From Cacajao melanocephalus (lineage: Eukaryota > Chordata > Mammalia > Primates > Pitheciidae): a stretch of DNA of 64,000 nucleotides. This document shows positions 1 to 11,876 of this stretch, piece after piece. The stretch lies in NCBI GenBank assembly GCA_963573385.1, contig CAUYLG010065623.1, forward strand, positions 62,001 to 126,000, read 5' to 3'. The stretch's first letter is position 1. Every line of letters begins with the position of its first letter. The notes below the pieces were generated by a model. The model was not told the origin of the DNA. It searched no databases and saw only the letters and a program-made list of their open reading frames with translations. The translations under genes were made by a program, and so were the position numbers.

Positions 1-1137
1 TTCACCAGAAGCTGAGCAGATGAGAGCATGCTTCCTGTAAAACCTGCAGAATCCTGAGCCAATTAAACCTCTTCTTCATAAATTACTGAGTCTAAGCTAT
101 TTACTCATAGTAATGCAAGAATGGTCTAACACAGACCTAAAACAAAAGAGAACAACATCTGGAAGGAAATATAAGCAATGGTAGTAAATGGATGGTATGG
201 TGCTTTTTATTCCTTTAATTTTTTTATGGTTTGAAAATTTTCTATAATGAGGGTTATTGTTTTTATAATCATTAGCAAGTAACTTGCAGAAAAAATAAAA
301 ATACAAACTAGAAGTTAAAAAAACTCGAGTAAAAACGATCCAGCAATGCCCTTTGGTGGCACTGCATACACAGTGAAGGTAGATATGAGCCTCCCACCTC
401 CCCATACCCTCAAAGGAAACCTAACCATAGCCTAATGTAAACTTCCTGCAGTTTAAAAGACAATTCAACATTTTAAAATCCAATGTTTTTTTGTGCAGGC
501 CAAAAAAATTCACAGGGTGAATGTAACCCACTAGTTTTGATCTCTGTACTTTAACTAGTATAGGAAGAAAAGGAAGAAACAAAGGAGGAAGGGAAGAAAT
601 TTATTTCATAATAGAATTTATTCTTGGTGTCCTTTAAATTGCAAGCTCCTTAGTTTAAGAGAAACATGATTTGATTGAAGAAATAATTCAAAGTTTATGT
701 CATTTTTAGGAATATATTTTGTGCCAAAAATAAAGCATGCCATTGTTTTGAAAAACTGATTCTAGAAGGGACTACTGAATTTAAAATGATGCATCCAATG
801 TCTGCTTTAGGATTCACGACTCACCGCCTGCCACTCACTTGCTCCTTCCCCCTCCTAGCCCCTTCTTGGCCCAGCTTCAGCCAGGTGCTATGCGGTGCAG
901 GGAGAGGAAGCAGACTGGGTTACTACACTTCAGCAGTTCACAACCTCACAGGCCTTCCCACGAGGACTTTCCTGGATCAAGTCTGTCTGCTGCACAATCT
1001 GGGTACTCTTGCATATCCACACTGGAGGGTTGATTTGCATTTTCAAACTCAGGGTACTGGAAACCCCCAAGGTGGAACGCAGACCCTCCCCACAAGGACC
1101 TCATATCCTCTCCATAAGCATCAGGAGTGCCGTTTAC
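1..1137 (-). other. PPFIBP2: Partial intron of PPFIBP2 (left edge)
   Basis: This is intronic sequence downstream of exon 1138-1230 that continues off the window. It is AT-rich up to about 780, including an A/G-rich patch at about 560-600, then more balanced. I see no exon, RNA gene or clear interspersed repeat here. Overlapping frames at 786-1152 are unsupported. Confidence 0.8.
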
Positions 1138-1230
1138 CTTAGTGGCCTTTAGCTTCCATTCATACTGATTCCGTTCATTTTCTAACTCTTCCACTTTGAT
1201 TTTGAGGTGCCTGAGCTCTTGCAGTAACTC
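1138..1230 (-). CDS. PPFIBP2: PPFIBP2 coding exon, coiled coil (about residues 207-237)
   Basis: This is a 93-base exon of 31 codons, phase 0 to phase 0: ELLQELRHLKIKVEELENER followed by NQYEWKLKATK. The acceptor is catccctctag (AG at 1231-1232) and the donor is aag/gtaaacg (GT at 1136-1137). The helix is heptad-spaced (L-L-L-L-I-V-L). A Tyr and a Trp (QYEWKL) correspond to the liprin-beta-1 segment I recall as LQYEKKLKSTK. Reading through the donor gives VNGTPDAYGEDMRSLWG, which is intron and not protein. This is the last PPFIBP2 exon in the window; the next lies to the left of base 1. Confidence 0.95.
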
Positions 1231-2039
1231 CTAGAGGGATGAAGGAGAAAGATGAAGTTCTGATGGTTAAAAGGTTGTGTTCTCGATTTACCAACCTGGT
1301 TAAGCTCATGCATAGAGGATGCAGCAACCACATCAAGCTCCACTTAGCAGCTTTCATCGTTAAACATGGCCCTTGTTTCAGGAAAGCTGTATGGCCTTTA
1401 AAAAACAAAGGCCAGGGAGTTCCAGACATAAGAAAGTGAAACCTTTCCATTTAGTTTTAGAACCTGTTCTGCCTGCCTCTTTCTCTGACAGCTGTGTCCT
1501 CTGCAGGGTATGCCAGCATCACACACGTGAGTATAGGGAACCAGGCAGGTGAGGCTTCGGAGTGGGAAGAACAGAGATGCTGAAATGAGGACGCTTCTTC
1601 CCTGCAATGCAAAGTATTAGGAAGCAGGCTAATTGGGACCATCTCTTTGTGCTGGGAGTGAAGGAAGCCAGAAGAGGGGGTCTGTGATCCTGGAAGGCCT
1701 CATGGAGGAAAAAATGAAACCCTAAGGGAAAAAATGTTAAGTGCCAAATACAGATGCCATAATGTGTGTTCCAGTTCAGAGGAAGAGGCTGGTTTGAAGA
1801 AAGAAGGGAGGGAGAAGGCATCTGGGGGGGTGAGGGGGGTAAAGATAGGAGGCAGAAAGGGAGGTAACTTACAGGGCTGGAGCTGAGGATGGGTGTAGGC
1901 ACACAGTGGAAGATGAGGCTGGGAAGTTAAGGTGGGACCTTAACATAAAGGCTTGAGGATGAGAATATGTATGATGAGTTCCAGTGCCATTTTTTGGACA
2001 GTAGAGAGTCACTGAAGGTTGCTGGGTGGGGAAGTGACA

Positions 2040-2130
2040 CAAAAAATTTTCTCTTACTCATGTAGCTAGTAAGTGGTGGAGCTGGAGTTTAAGCCCATAT
2101 ATTCTGACTCTAGGACCCTTGTTTGTGAAA
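2040..2130 (+). repeat. MIR fragment
   Basis: The string gtagctagtaagtggtggag followed by ctggagtttaagcc matches the 3' core of MIR (tRNA-derived SINE), normally 'agctagtaagtggcagagctgggattcgaac'. It is short and diverged. Confidence 0.55.
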
Positions 2131-2259
2131 CTACCCCTTCGATAAAGATGACACCACTAAGCACTGTTATCTTGAATGAAGATTTCCTTAACAGACAATT
2201 GGTCCTGCTAACTAGCTCCCATCAGAAGAATTGGCATAAAGATAATTATTTCCATAGGC

Positions 2260-3125
2260 TTTCTGAACTACAGTCTCACACAGCAAACTTCCTACTTACC
2301 ATCCCATGGATGCTGCACAGCCACCTCCTGACTGTCATGTGCCAAGTGGAACCCTCAACTCCCCTCCTAGTCACTCTCCTCACTAAATGCCATATCTACC
2401 TACCTAACGGCCTATCCAGAAACATAGGATCTATCCTCTGCATCTCCCTCCCCCTCCTCCCCTGCGTATGCAATTCATTCCCAAGTTTTATTAATTCTAC
2501 TCCCAGAAAAACAACTTGAACGTCTCATTTCTTTCCCACTCAGCCATCACCACTCTGGTCTAGCAATTAGCATTTATAGCCTGGACAGTCCACTCATTGG
2601 TTACTCCTCTGTTGTCTTGTTCCTCTCAAAGCAATTGACCCCATGGCATCTGGGGGAATGGTATGAACAAACCATACATCAGATCATGGCACTCCATGCT
2701 TCTCAAAGCTCATAAACCTCAACCCATGAACTGACTCAGCTCCCTGCCTGCCTCTTGGATCACTCCTTCTCCCTAGTTATGCTCTAGCTACATGGATAAT
2801 TTTATCAGTTCCTCTCTCCAACTTACGTCTTTGCAGACAACATTCCCTCTGGACTTTTCTGGCAGGTTAACTCCTGCCCATCCATCAGGTCTCCCTGAGT
2901 TAAGCTATCCCTACCTCCACACTCTATCGGGCCCCTCTGCTATATTCTCTTGTTGTACCCTGTGTACCTCCTATGTAATTTGCAATTCAATGTTTATTTG
3001 CATGATGGCTAATGGCTAGCTCTCCTCCTAAACCGCAAACTCCATGAGGCATTTGCTAACCTCTGATTATCCTGCAGTGCCTGGCACATAGTAGGTGTTT
3101 ACTATTTGTCAATGAATGCACACAT
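2260..3125 (+). repeat. L2-type LINE, 3' region
   Basis: The end of the stretch, with aactccatgaggcatt, then cagtgcctggcacatagtag and gtgtttac...tgaatgaatg-like sequence (3030-3120), matches the 3' end of L2. The upstream pyrimidine-rich text (ctggacttttctggcaggtt, aactcctgcccatcc) fits the preceding part of the same element. The upstream limit is uncertain, and open frames inside it are decayed. Confidence 0.65.
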
Positions 3126-3305
3126 GAAACTCAAGTCATTATTTAACTGGCCTGGAGGTCTTGGCCTTCTGAGATAATACACCATGAAGTGACATTGCTT
3201 ACTCTTGAATTTTGTAAGGTCATTTATTAAGACTGCCTTATAGCTGAGGCACGCATTTGCTGATGCCCGTTAAAAACAAACCAACAAACAAACAAAAAAA
3301 CTTCT

Positions 3306-3476
3306 GGCCGGGCGCGGTGGCTCACACCTGTAATCCCAGCACTTTGGGAGGCCGAGGTGGGTGGATCACTTGAGATCAGGAATTTGACGCCAGCATGGCC
3401 AACATGGTGAAACCCATCTCTACTACAAATACAAAAATTAGCCAAGTATAGTGATGGGTGCCTGTAATCCCAGCTA
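3306..3476 (+). mobile_element. Alu, 3'-truncated
   Basis: It starts with a full ggccgggcgcggtggctcac head, runs through the left monomer and the internal linker (tactacaaatacaaaaatta), and stops early in the right monomer at cctgtaatcccagcta. It then passes straight into aggaaaagaaaaagaaaat. The right half of the second monomer is missing. Confidence 0.9.
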
Positions 3477-4873
3477 AGGAAAAGAAAAAGAAAATTGTGT
3501 CCATGATCTGCGTCACGGGATGTCAAGGCCTCAGTTACTGCTTTGACTTATAGCAGACCTAGAATCATTCTCTGAGAATATTATTGGCCCTGCCTGAGAG
3601 GTTCCAATGCCCACAGGTTGGGCGTTCTTCTGCTCAGCTTTGTATCCTAGCCAGGCTACTCAGTTTGTTGGAGAGGGTGTCAGGCAAGCTGATATCAGAA
3701 TCAGAAGTATGCAGGTTCCTACTGCCTGAGGGGCTGCTACTATGGGTACACAGAGATCATCCTCTCCAGGCTCTGTGACCTCTGGAACATCCTCTTCCTT
3801 CTATGTTACCTGTTGTCCATCATTGACTACCAACACTAGTACACAATTTTACCTTCCTTTAGAAGTCTTGCTGGAGAAACCTACTCAACATGGGTCATGC
3901 TCCAACACCCCCTCAAGGCTTCTCTATCCAAATCTACGTTTACATATTGACTTTCATATTTTCCCCCTGTCCTTTAATGCAGCAGGAAATACTTCCCACT
4001 GAATCCCTCCCCCAATGCCTGTGTCTAGATGTTCAACAGGTTCTCTGATTGAGTATGGACCATAGCAACTGCCTACAGAGCCAGGGTATCCTCTGTAGTA
4101 CTCATGGCTGCTGTAACCTCGGTCTTTTCTTGAGGGGCTTCCAAGTCCTCTTCAACAGTAGGCCTCCTTGGAGGTATAGGCTTGTCTCTGCTGACGCTGC
4201 CATCACCTGCCATCAGCAAAGTCACAGAGGACCAAGTCACCCCCATATGGAGAGCCAAGTCCAGAATCGCAGTCAGGTATCCCCCTGCATGGCCCAGTGA
4301 CTATACAATCACCCTGATGTGATTATGTGGGGGGAGATTTTTCCTGGAAATTCAGATGATGACTTAATTATTCACAGCACATGGAGACTTGTATTTTACT
4401 TTTTCACTGGGGGTAAACCTCTTTGAACATAAACTTGAAAGGATTCTTTTTCATGATACTTTTATCCTTAAAAAAAAAAAAAGAATCATGTGAAACAAAA
4501 CTTTGTTTAATCTCCCAGCCTTGGAGGAAGAGTCAGTATCTGAATCATATACCTGGGAAGGGGAATCATGAGGCTCCCTGTTGCACAAATGCCCCATCAC
4601 TCAGAGCACCTGGTGCATCTCATTTCCAACCCTAAGGGAGATGAGTGTCACCTGTTTGAGGGTTGGCCTCACCTGCTCAGACCCTGCTCAGTGAGGGTCA
4701 CTGAGCTCACCTCACATCCCAGGAGGAGTGAGTCAGTCCAAGTTCTGCCCAGAGGTAACAACAGATCCATGCCAAGCCACTGCACTCTGTTCTGGTTAGG
4801 AGAAACCCCAGCCCCTCCACCAGTGAAATGTCCCACACATGCATGCTCTGATATACTTAAGTGTGGTTCCTAC

Positions 4874-5056
4874 AGGTGACCCCTCCCGACAGGCACAGTC
4901 CTGGCTGCAGGGCTGGGGCTCAGCCACACCGTCGCTGGCCGCCACCTCCTCAGGGTGGTCCCTACTGAGTAACAGGCGCTCTTGGATCTGCCTGTGGATG
5001 TCCAGCTGCAGCCTACACATCTGCTCCTGCAGCTCACTGATCACATTCAGAACCGA
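4874..5056 (-). CDS. PPFIBP2: In-frame 61-codon exon of PPFIBP2, probably an alternative cassette
   Basis: This is a 183-base open segment, phase 0 at both ends, lying between two phase-0 PPFIBP2 exons. It would join KQRKAE to SVLNVISELQEQMCRLQLDI and leave before ELLQELRHLK. The acceptor is strong, with a long pyrimidine tract (ctttcttttccttcctacag, AG at 5057-5058). The donor is cct/gtagga at 4872-4873, weaker than the others. About 33 residues have clear heptad spacing (V-L-I-L-M-L-I-I-L). The last 28 are acidic and polar with three Cys (CSQDCAC). It is not in the liprin-beta-2 sequence I remember, so it is either an alternative exon, an exon used in other mammals, or a cryptic exon. An exon of another gene cannot be excluded, but strand, phase and coiled-coil character favour this one. 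Confidence 0.72.
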
Positions 5057-6018
5057 CTGTAGGAAGGAAAAGAAAGAAGAGACAAGCACTCCAGGTGAGA
5101 CAGCTCTCAGATGCACAACTCCTTAAGAGAACAGCACAGAGGAAGTGTGTATGGGGCGGGAAGCAGGTGTCACCCAGTGGTCACTGTTGATAGCCCTCCA
5201 CTTCCTCACCAGAACCAAAAGACATGGCATTTTTCTTCAGGCCTGCCCCAACCCGGGGCCTGTCTTGCAGTTCGGACAAATCCCCAACAGCAACTTTGTG
5301 CCATACTGTTGTGGTAATGCTGAGGCATGGAGTCTAGAAGAAACCCTTCATCCAAGCAGAAGCAATAGCAGAGATGGGTGCACACCAGGGGCCCGTGCAC
5401 GGACACATCCCCTCTCCACATATACCTCTCCACATGCTACACACACTGAGTCCCCTTCCCCAAACACCCAATGTGTCAGCACCTGTGCACAGGCGACATA
5501 TGGCACACATCACACTTATCCATGACAGTATGTACCCAAACCCTAAACTCAGTCAGGCACCAATATGCCTATTTCAGCATATGCATCTTATATTCCTCCA
5601 TCTTGTCTACAAGATTATCCCAAGCAATGTTTTTGCAACATTTCACTGACGTGTGGATTTACCTGGTCTACCACAAGACACATTCCTGGCCAAACCAATA
5701 AGGCCAATCTGATGTGCACTCACTCCTTGAGGACACAGATCCCTACTTTGCCTCCTAGTTTCTGGCAAACCATCACAGAGTTGGCCCCAAACTCAATAGA
5801 CTAAAATTTATTGAACCTATCAAACTTCTGCCATTTTGAAAATCAAGAAAATGGTTAATTTTCAGTTTTCCAGCCACTCATTTGATTTTTATGATTCCTT
5901 AAAATTCACTTATAGCAAGCATTTTCGAGGACTACTGTCCTAAATTTTTTGTACCTGTCAGAGGCATCAGTGGAATCAAGTCCATTTTTTCTTTGATTTT
6001 CTTATTAAGAACATAACT

Positions 6019-6066
6019 TGTGTGTGTGCGTGTGTGTGCGCATGTGTGTGTGTGTGTGTGTGTGTG
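6019..6066. repeat. TG dinucleotide repeat
   Basis: The tract is an interrupted TG run with gcgc and cat interruptions in its first half and a purer run in the second. The reading MCACVCACVCVCVCVAL over it is an artefact of the repeat. Confidence 0.95.
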
Positions 6067-6832
6067 GCTTTGTGTTGTCCTCAGCATTACCCTTTAGTTT
6101 GGGATGTCCCCTTCCTGACACTGGTCATGCAAGTGCACTTTTATTTGTCTTTAGCATATGTCCTTTCTGCCTTTTGTACAAACCCCTCTGAACACTACTT
6201 CCTTTCAGGAGACCTCTGAGTACTTCCTTTTTATTGGTATTATCTGTGAGATTGCACAGTCAGAATTACATTTAAGTTGTTCTATATTCTTGGGTCTTCT
6301 TCTGTTCTAGAGTTCCCCATTTGATTTTTAAACTGTCAGAGTTATGATTTACCCAAGTATACAGTGCATGTCTGTTTATGCCTATGTTTTTCCATGCTCA
6401 CTCTTGTGAACTTTCCAATAACAATGAGCACTTTCTCTCAAGGTACCTATCACTTTTACTTCATAAACCAGTTTCTCCCTTTGCTTCAGTATTGGAGCTA
6501 GAATGGCAGTTTTCCTAGTTTTGTCTTCTACCCTCTGAATAAAGTGTAAACCAGTGAGAAAAACAAACAAGTAAACATTCAAATGCTTTGGAATTCAGCT
6601 GGGAGATGTTTAGGAGCTAACCGAATAGTTGCTGCTCCCCTCCCTCCATCACTGTCCCTTGTCTACACCCGTCAGTTTGGAGACCTGCATCAGGAACATA
6701 TCTATTTTCCTCCCTCTACTCAGTAACCAAAACTTCTGTGCTACTCTGCCTTAATTCTCCCTAGCCATATGTTGTCATTGTTTTCTGGTATGCGTCTGTT
6801 CTCAGGCTTGGCATTTCAACTTAACTTCATAA

Positions 6833-7208
<376 letters not shown>

Positions 7209-7494
7209 TAGCTCTGTTCCATTCTGGGTCCCACAGCATAAGATTTAGGTGTCATTTACGAGGTTATAATTGCTGTCTTGTGTTGTAACCTCAGCTCACT
7301 TGTTTTTAAATCATACTTTGCCAACCGTTAAAGTTTTTCTTTGATTCTTTTCTATGTGAAACTACTGGGCATCTCCCACAATCATAGTTGTTTCCAATCC
7401 CATCTTACCTGCTAATCTTGTACACAGTTTTACTTAGTTCTTTCTTCTTTTTTCAGGCTCAGTTTAATACTGTCCTGGCACTCTTATACATTAC

Positions 7495-8042
7495 ATTGCT
7501 CATAGGAATATAACTTCTATGCTCTAGGGAGGGCAATTTGGAAATATCTGTCAAAATTTCAAGTTCCTGTACTCCTTAACCCATAAATTCCACATCAATA
7601 TGTTTACATATATACAAGATTATTCACTACCGCATTATTTGTAATAGCAGAAACTTGGAAACCACCTAAATGTCCACTGAGAGAGGACTAGTTAAATAAA
7701 TTAGGCTATAGTTGGATGGTAGAACAATATGCAGACATAGATATGAATGAGGAAGTTTTTAAAAACATACTTGGTATGAAAAGTACTCTAAGACAGCTAA
7801 ACTTAAAAAGAAAGGTCTACAATAGTGTACATCTGCATAAAAATGAGGAAAAGTGTGTGTGTGTGTATCTGTGTATATCCACATGAATGTACCTGTCCAT
7901 GCATAAGATGACTCTGGAAGGGTACAGACTGATGGCAATGGTTCCTGACTGCCAACTGGAGGACAGGTGGTGAAAGAGATCTTTTGCTATATACCCTTCT
8001 GAACTCCTGATTTTTGAATTGTGGAAGTGTATTTCCTATACT
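7495..8042 (+). mobile_element. Old L1 (L1M-type) 3' end
   Basis: The tract carries the recognisable 3' non-coding text of old L1 elements: gggcaatttggaaatatctg, then aaattccacatcaat, attatttgtaatagcagaaa, accacctaaatgtccact, ctggaagggtacagactgat and a final tttgaattgtggaagtgta. It is heavily mutated and has no open frame. Confidence 0.75.
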
Positions 8043-10369
8043 GAGGCAAGTGAGTAAATAAAGAAAATAAAAACAAGAATAATAAAACTCCCCTCCTTAG
8101 GCCAGCTCATTTCTGAGCAAACAGAATCTTCCCAGATCTCCCTCTGTATTCCAAGTCCATCATTCTGTTGCCTCAGTTCAGAAATCAGAATCCCTTTCTC
8201 CCAAGGTCCTAACCACAAAAAAGAAGGAATGATGACATCATCACTTTTGCTGTAAGATATTTCCATTTTCTGCAGGAAATCCTAAAGATTCTTTCCTGTT
8301 CTCTTCTTGCTCATGTGTACCCCTGATCAGTTGGGCTGACTCCCCTTCCTAGCACATCTGGGGGCCCTGTTCCCTTCTTAACAGGGTGCTCTGGTAATTA
8401 CTCACAGAACCCTCTAGTTGCCACAGTGGGGTCCAGCTGCAGGTTGCTGACACCCCCACAGCATGGGGAAGCCAGATTCCTTTCTTGGGGAAGACCCATC
8501 TGAGCAACATGCTTTTGCAATGCTTTGGTCTGTGTTCACACAGAGGTTTTCCTTTACCTCTGAATCTCTTTATTTCATGCCCCATCCTTTGATTTCGGTA
8601 TTTACTTTCCATGTCAATCACTCTTTCATAGTCCTGCTTTTCAGGAGTATGTCTAATTCACCCAATCTTCAGTACCCTCATATGACCTCAAACCACTGCA
8701 AAAGGCTGATGAGAAAAGGTAAACAGGAAACCCAGTATTCACCCACCTCTCATTTGGGCCATTACTTACTCCTGAGCAAGGGTGGCTATCAAGGAACCTG
8801 CGCCTCCAAGTCCTTAGGTCTTACAGAATTACTGTCAGTAATTATTTCCACAACTTACAACAAGCAGCAGGACGCTGGCTTAGCCTATGATCAGAACCAG
8901 AGCAGAAAGAGCAGCCTGCAATGCTCTTGCCACCAGCATTCTCTTCTTTTCATTAAAACATAAAACAGAATTTGAGGATAAAGTCTAAGCTAAACTGAGG
9001 AAGTTTATTTCAGATCTGCCTACCTCATACCTAAGGAAAAAAAAAAAAAAAAGAATCCTGCCTGTTCCAAACCACACGCAATCAGCCCTGAGGCTAAGTA
9101 CATTCACTGGAAAAAACAGCAGCAGTATAATATGGGAGGCAGCATTCCCTTTATTCATGCAATTACAACCTCTGGTGACCTTAGCTAGCAAAATGTCTCA
9201 CTCAAAATAAACATCTCCATGCACATCACAATAGTGCAGCTTTAGCAGCACCCTGTGGTTTTAAACCCCTGGTGATCCATGCTCCAGACACTCACAAATA
9301 GAGGTAGAAGTTCTGTGCATACCAGCAAAGATTATGTGCAATTACAAGAATGAGGAATTTGTTTCAGGTCATGTGGCTGCTCACTGATTATCACAGGTTT
9401 GAACAGCCTACAGAATTCCTCCACGTGGAAACCTAATATTTGTACTAGCAACTGGGAAGGGCTGTTATCTGGTAAGATTGAGGCCAGACACTCAGGGTCT
9501 ACCTTGCCTTATTCCTGAACAGACTGATGGAAAACAACAACAAAAAATTCAGATTTAAAAATAATCTTTCAGAAAAGAAAGAAAAAAAGGAAACAGTAAA
9601 ATGACTGTGCTAGTGTGTCTTGTCTCAGAAGTGGGAGCACTCCTTCCTTTCTGATGTCCCTGTAAAGGGACTGCATTATCCCAGCTTGGTGCTAAACCTG
9701 CATACTTCCACAGATGGACTGACTTTCATACTCATACCCACCACCTTCCATGCACGGATCCCTGTGGTGACTGGTGTAGAACCAGGTATAGGACCCAAAG
9801 TGGCCCAGTGAGATGCAGCCCTGGGGCTTTTGCTGGAACCTTTGAGAAAGTACCTCTTTGACTGCAGAAGTTGCCTAACTGGCAGGACATCATTCTGGAG
9901 CTACTGATGGCCATCTCTGTCACCACTTGGGGAGAGCCTTCTTGAGAATAAGGCTAAAACAGAACCAAGTGATACAACTGAGACTAATTTCTAGTGACAC
10001 TGAGAGATTACCTGGATCTAGTCATATTGTATTTTTTAAACCGTGGACTTTTCAAGTTATGTGACATAGTTCTCTCACCTCCCGTTTTTTCTTAAGTGAT
10101 TCTGAGTTGAGTATCTGCTATTTTAAACCTTCTAACAGAGTTGATGGAATTCTGCCCCCCAAAGTCCTAATGTGTGTTCACATACAACTGTGCATGTTGA
10201 AAGGTTAGTAAACTACTTTAAACCAGAAGAAAATTCAATTACTTCTCCCTGAACAGTTAATTCAACTAACACTTCACACAGATTAGCTTTCAGGCTGTGT
10301 AAACTTGCAGTATGTAAATAATGTATCTGTGTCTACATTTTCATTTCCAACATCCTTAACAATACTATC

Positions 10370-10595
10370 AATTAAAGCTAATTACTATGTGCCCAGCACC
10401 ATACTAAGGGCTCCACATACATTGTCTCATTCACTCCTCAAAATAGCCAAAGAAATAGGAAGTATTACTACCTTTATCTTACAGAAAAAGAAACGGAGGT
10501 TTGGGAGGTTACATTACCTGCCCAAGATCACAAAGCCACTAAGCTCAGTTCAAAGGCGGGAGGTTCAATTCATTAGCCTGCACTCTTAATCAATA
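10370..10595 (+). repeat. MIR element
   Basis: In order: tactatgtgcccagcaccat, ctcattcactcctcaaaata, ttatcttacagaaaaagaaa, aggttacattacctgcccaa, gatcacaaagccactaag and gcactcttaatca. This is the characteristic MIR layout. Confidence 0.8.
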
Positions 10596-10839
10596 CAAGC
10601 TACTATTCTCAGCTTATTGGTGATATCTTCTTTTGGCATCTATACTTCTAATTAATGAACATGTTCTCAAAAGTGATGCAAGGAATATGCTCACATATTA
10701 GAAATATTCCAATCACCAGTGTGTTTACTCAGCAAACATGGTAGGTATCAGTATGCACTAATGCCGGCACTTATCAGAAGGAAACAGTATCTGTCTTTAG
10801 CCTAATTGAAGGAAGGAGATGAAGATATAGCAGGTACCG

Positions 10840-11040
10840 ACAAAATGCCAAATACTATGACAGGTACTTAACTTTCATGATTTTATTTGGACTTTACCAC
10901 ACCGTTATCCACTTTACAGATAAAGAAACTGAAATTCAGAGAGATTAAGTAACCAACTTGAAGTTCACAGAACTATTAAGCAGTTAGGTCAGTAAATGAG
11001 CAAGGTATTTTTAAACCTAAAACCTATCTTCTTTCATATC
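10840..11040 (+). repeat. MIR element
   Basis: The tract contains gccaaatactatgacaggta, ttatccactttacagataaa, gaaactgaaattcagagaga, ttaagtaaccaacttgaagt and a degraded tail. It is a second MIR in the same orientation, only about 250 bases from the one at 10370-10595. Confidence 0.75.
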
Positions 11041-11744
11041 GCTCATTGCTAGGTGTGAATATAAGAACTTAAAGGAAGAGGCACATGAAGACAGTTATCA
11101 AAGGTTAAAACAGGCTGCCTGCTCTCAAAGGAGCTCTGAGCCTAAAATTCTGTAAATATTTATTTTAAAAAGAGTCTGGCAAAAAAGTCTGGCATGCTCT
11201 AGCCAATGGCATACAAAGACTGAAAAAAAAAATAGGAAAACATTCTCTAAGAGAAGGCCTGCTCATGGGCTGCTCCATGAGACCCATCATGAGAAAAGAA
11301 ACACATAACCTGAGGGTCCCCTCTGGGTCAGCAAAATGCATGTCAAGAAATGTTTCTAGACTCCTTGGACGTGTAGTGACAATGGCCTACTGGGAGGCCG
11401 ACTTCACTCCCGAATGTTGTCATTACCTTGGTTCTCTCAGAAGACATCTTGAGTCCCTCCACAGTTTGTCTTATTCTTCCCCGACTACTGCTTCTCTTTC
11501 CATCCTTGTCAGCAATTTGAGGGAGGATAAAGCTTCAGAGCCAAAATTGGGTGGTTTGGATATTGCTGAAATTTGCAGCCACAGCAAAACCTGATAACTT
11601 GGTATTAACAGATCACTGCATCTCTGGTGTATAGATATTTCTGGCACCCAAAAGCTTCCAGGCTGGGAGTTGACCAGATAGCCTAAATTCACATTATGAC
11701 AGCCTTCCAGGCCTGAGCTTAGGAGAGTACAAGATCACCCTTAC

Positions 11745-11876
11745 CTCTGCTTTTCTCTGCTTCTCCTCCTGCTCTCTCTGCTCCTTCTCCATGCCAACCA
11801 GCTTGAGCTTCAGCTCAGACACTTCAGTCATCAGATCAAGCTTTTGGGTCTCAAGAGATGTGCGGCTTAGCAGCTC
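11745..11876 (-). CDS. PPFIBP2: PPFIBP2 coding exon, conserved coiled coil (about residues 163-206)
   Basis: This is a 132-base exon of 44 codons, phase 0 to phase 0. It starts ELLSRTSLETQKLDLMTEVS and ends EQREQEEKQRKAE. The acceptor is tttttgcttgcag (AG at 11877-11878) and the donor is gag/gtaaggg (GT at 11743-11744). The block SRTSLETQKLDLM is shared, as I recall, with liprin-beta-1, so this is the most diagnostic exon for the family. The second half is strongly charged (KEQREQEEKQRKAE), a long solvent-exposed helix. The next constitutive exon should be 1138-1230, with the cassette at 4874-5056 as an optional insert. Confidence 0.96.

Larger units (their letters stand above)
1231..4873 (-). 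other. PPFIBP2: PPFIBP2 intron between the cassette exon and exon 1138-1230
   Basis: The intron is 3.6 kb if the cassette exon is used, and 10.5 kb (1231-11744) if it is skipped. Contents are ancient repeat-like sequence at 1640-2060, a MIR fragment near 2040-2130, an L2 tract at 2260-3125 and a truncated Alu at 3306-3476. The part from 3480 to 4870 looks unique apart from a short A run near 4470. Confidence 0.75.

Noticed and set aside
946..1137. Extension of exon 1138-1230 past its donor (VNGTPDAYGEDMRSLWGG onward)
   Set aside because: The donor gtaaacg fits, and the recalled protein continues with a different sequence after KLKATK. The extension is intron.
4796..4873. Extension of the cassette exon past gtagga (VGTTLKYIRACMCGTF)
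   Set aside because: Using the gtagga donor gives a 183-base phase-0 exon that fits both neighbours, while the extension ends at a stop codon. It would matter only as a retained-intron or terminal form.
8463..8963. A 166-codon plus-strand open frame
   Set aside because: No protein family recognised and no supporting splice or start context. It lies inside an intron on the wrong strand.
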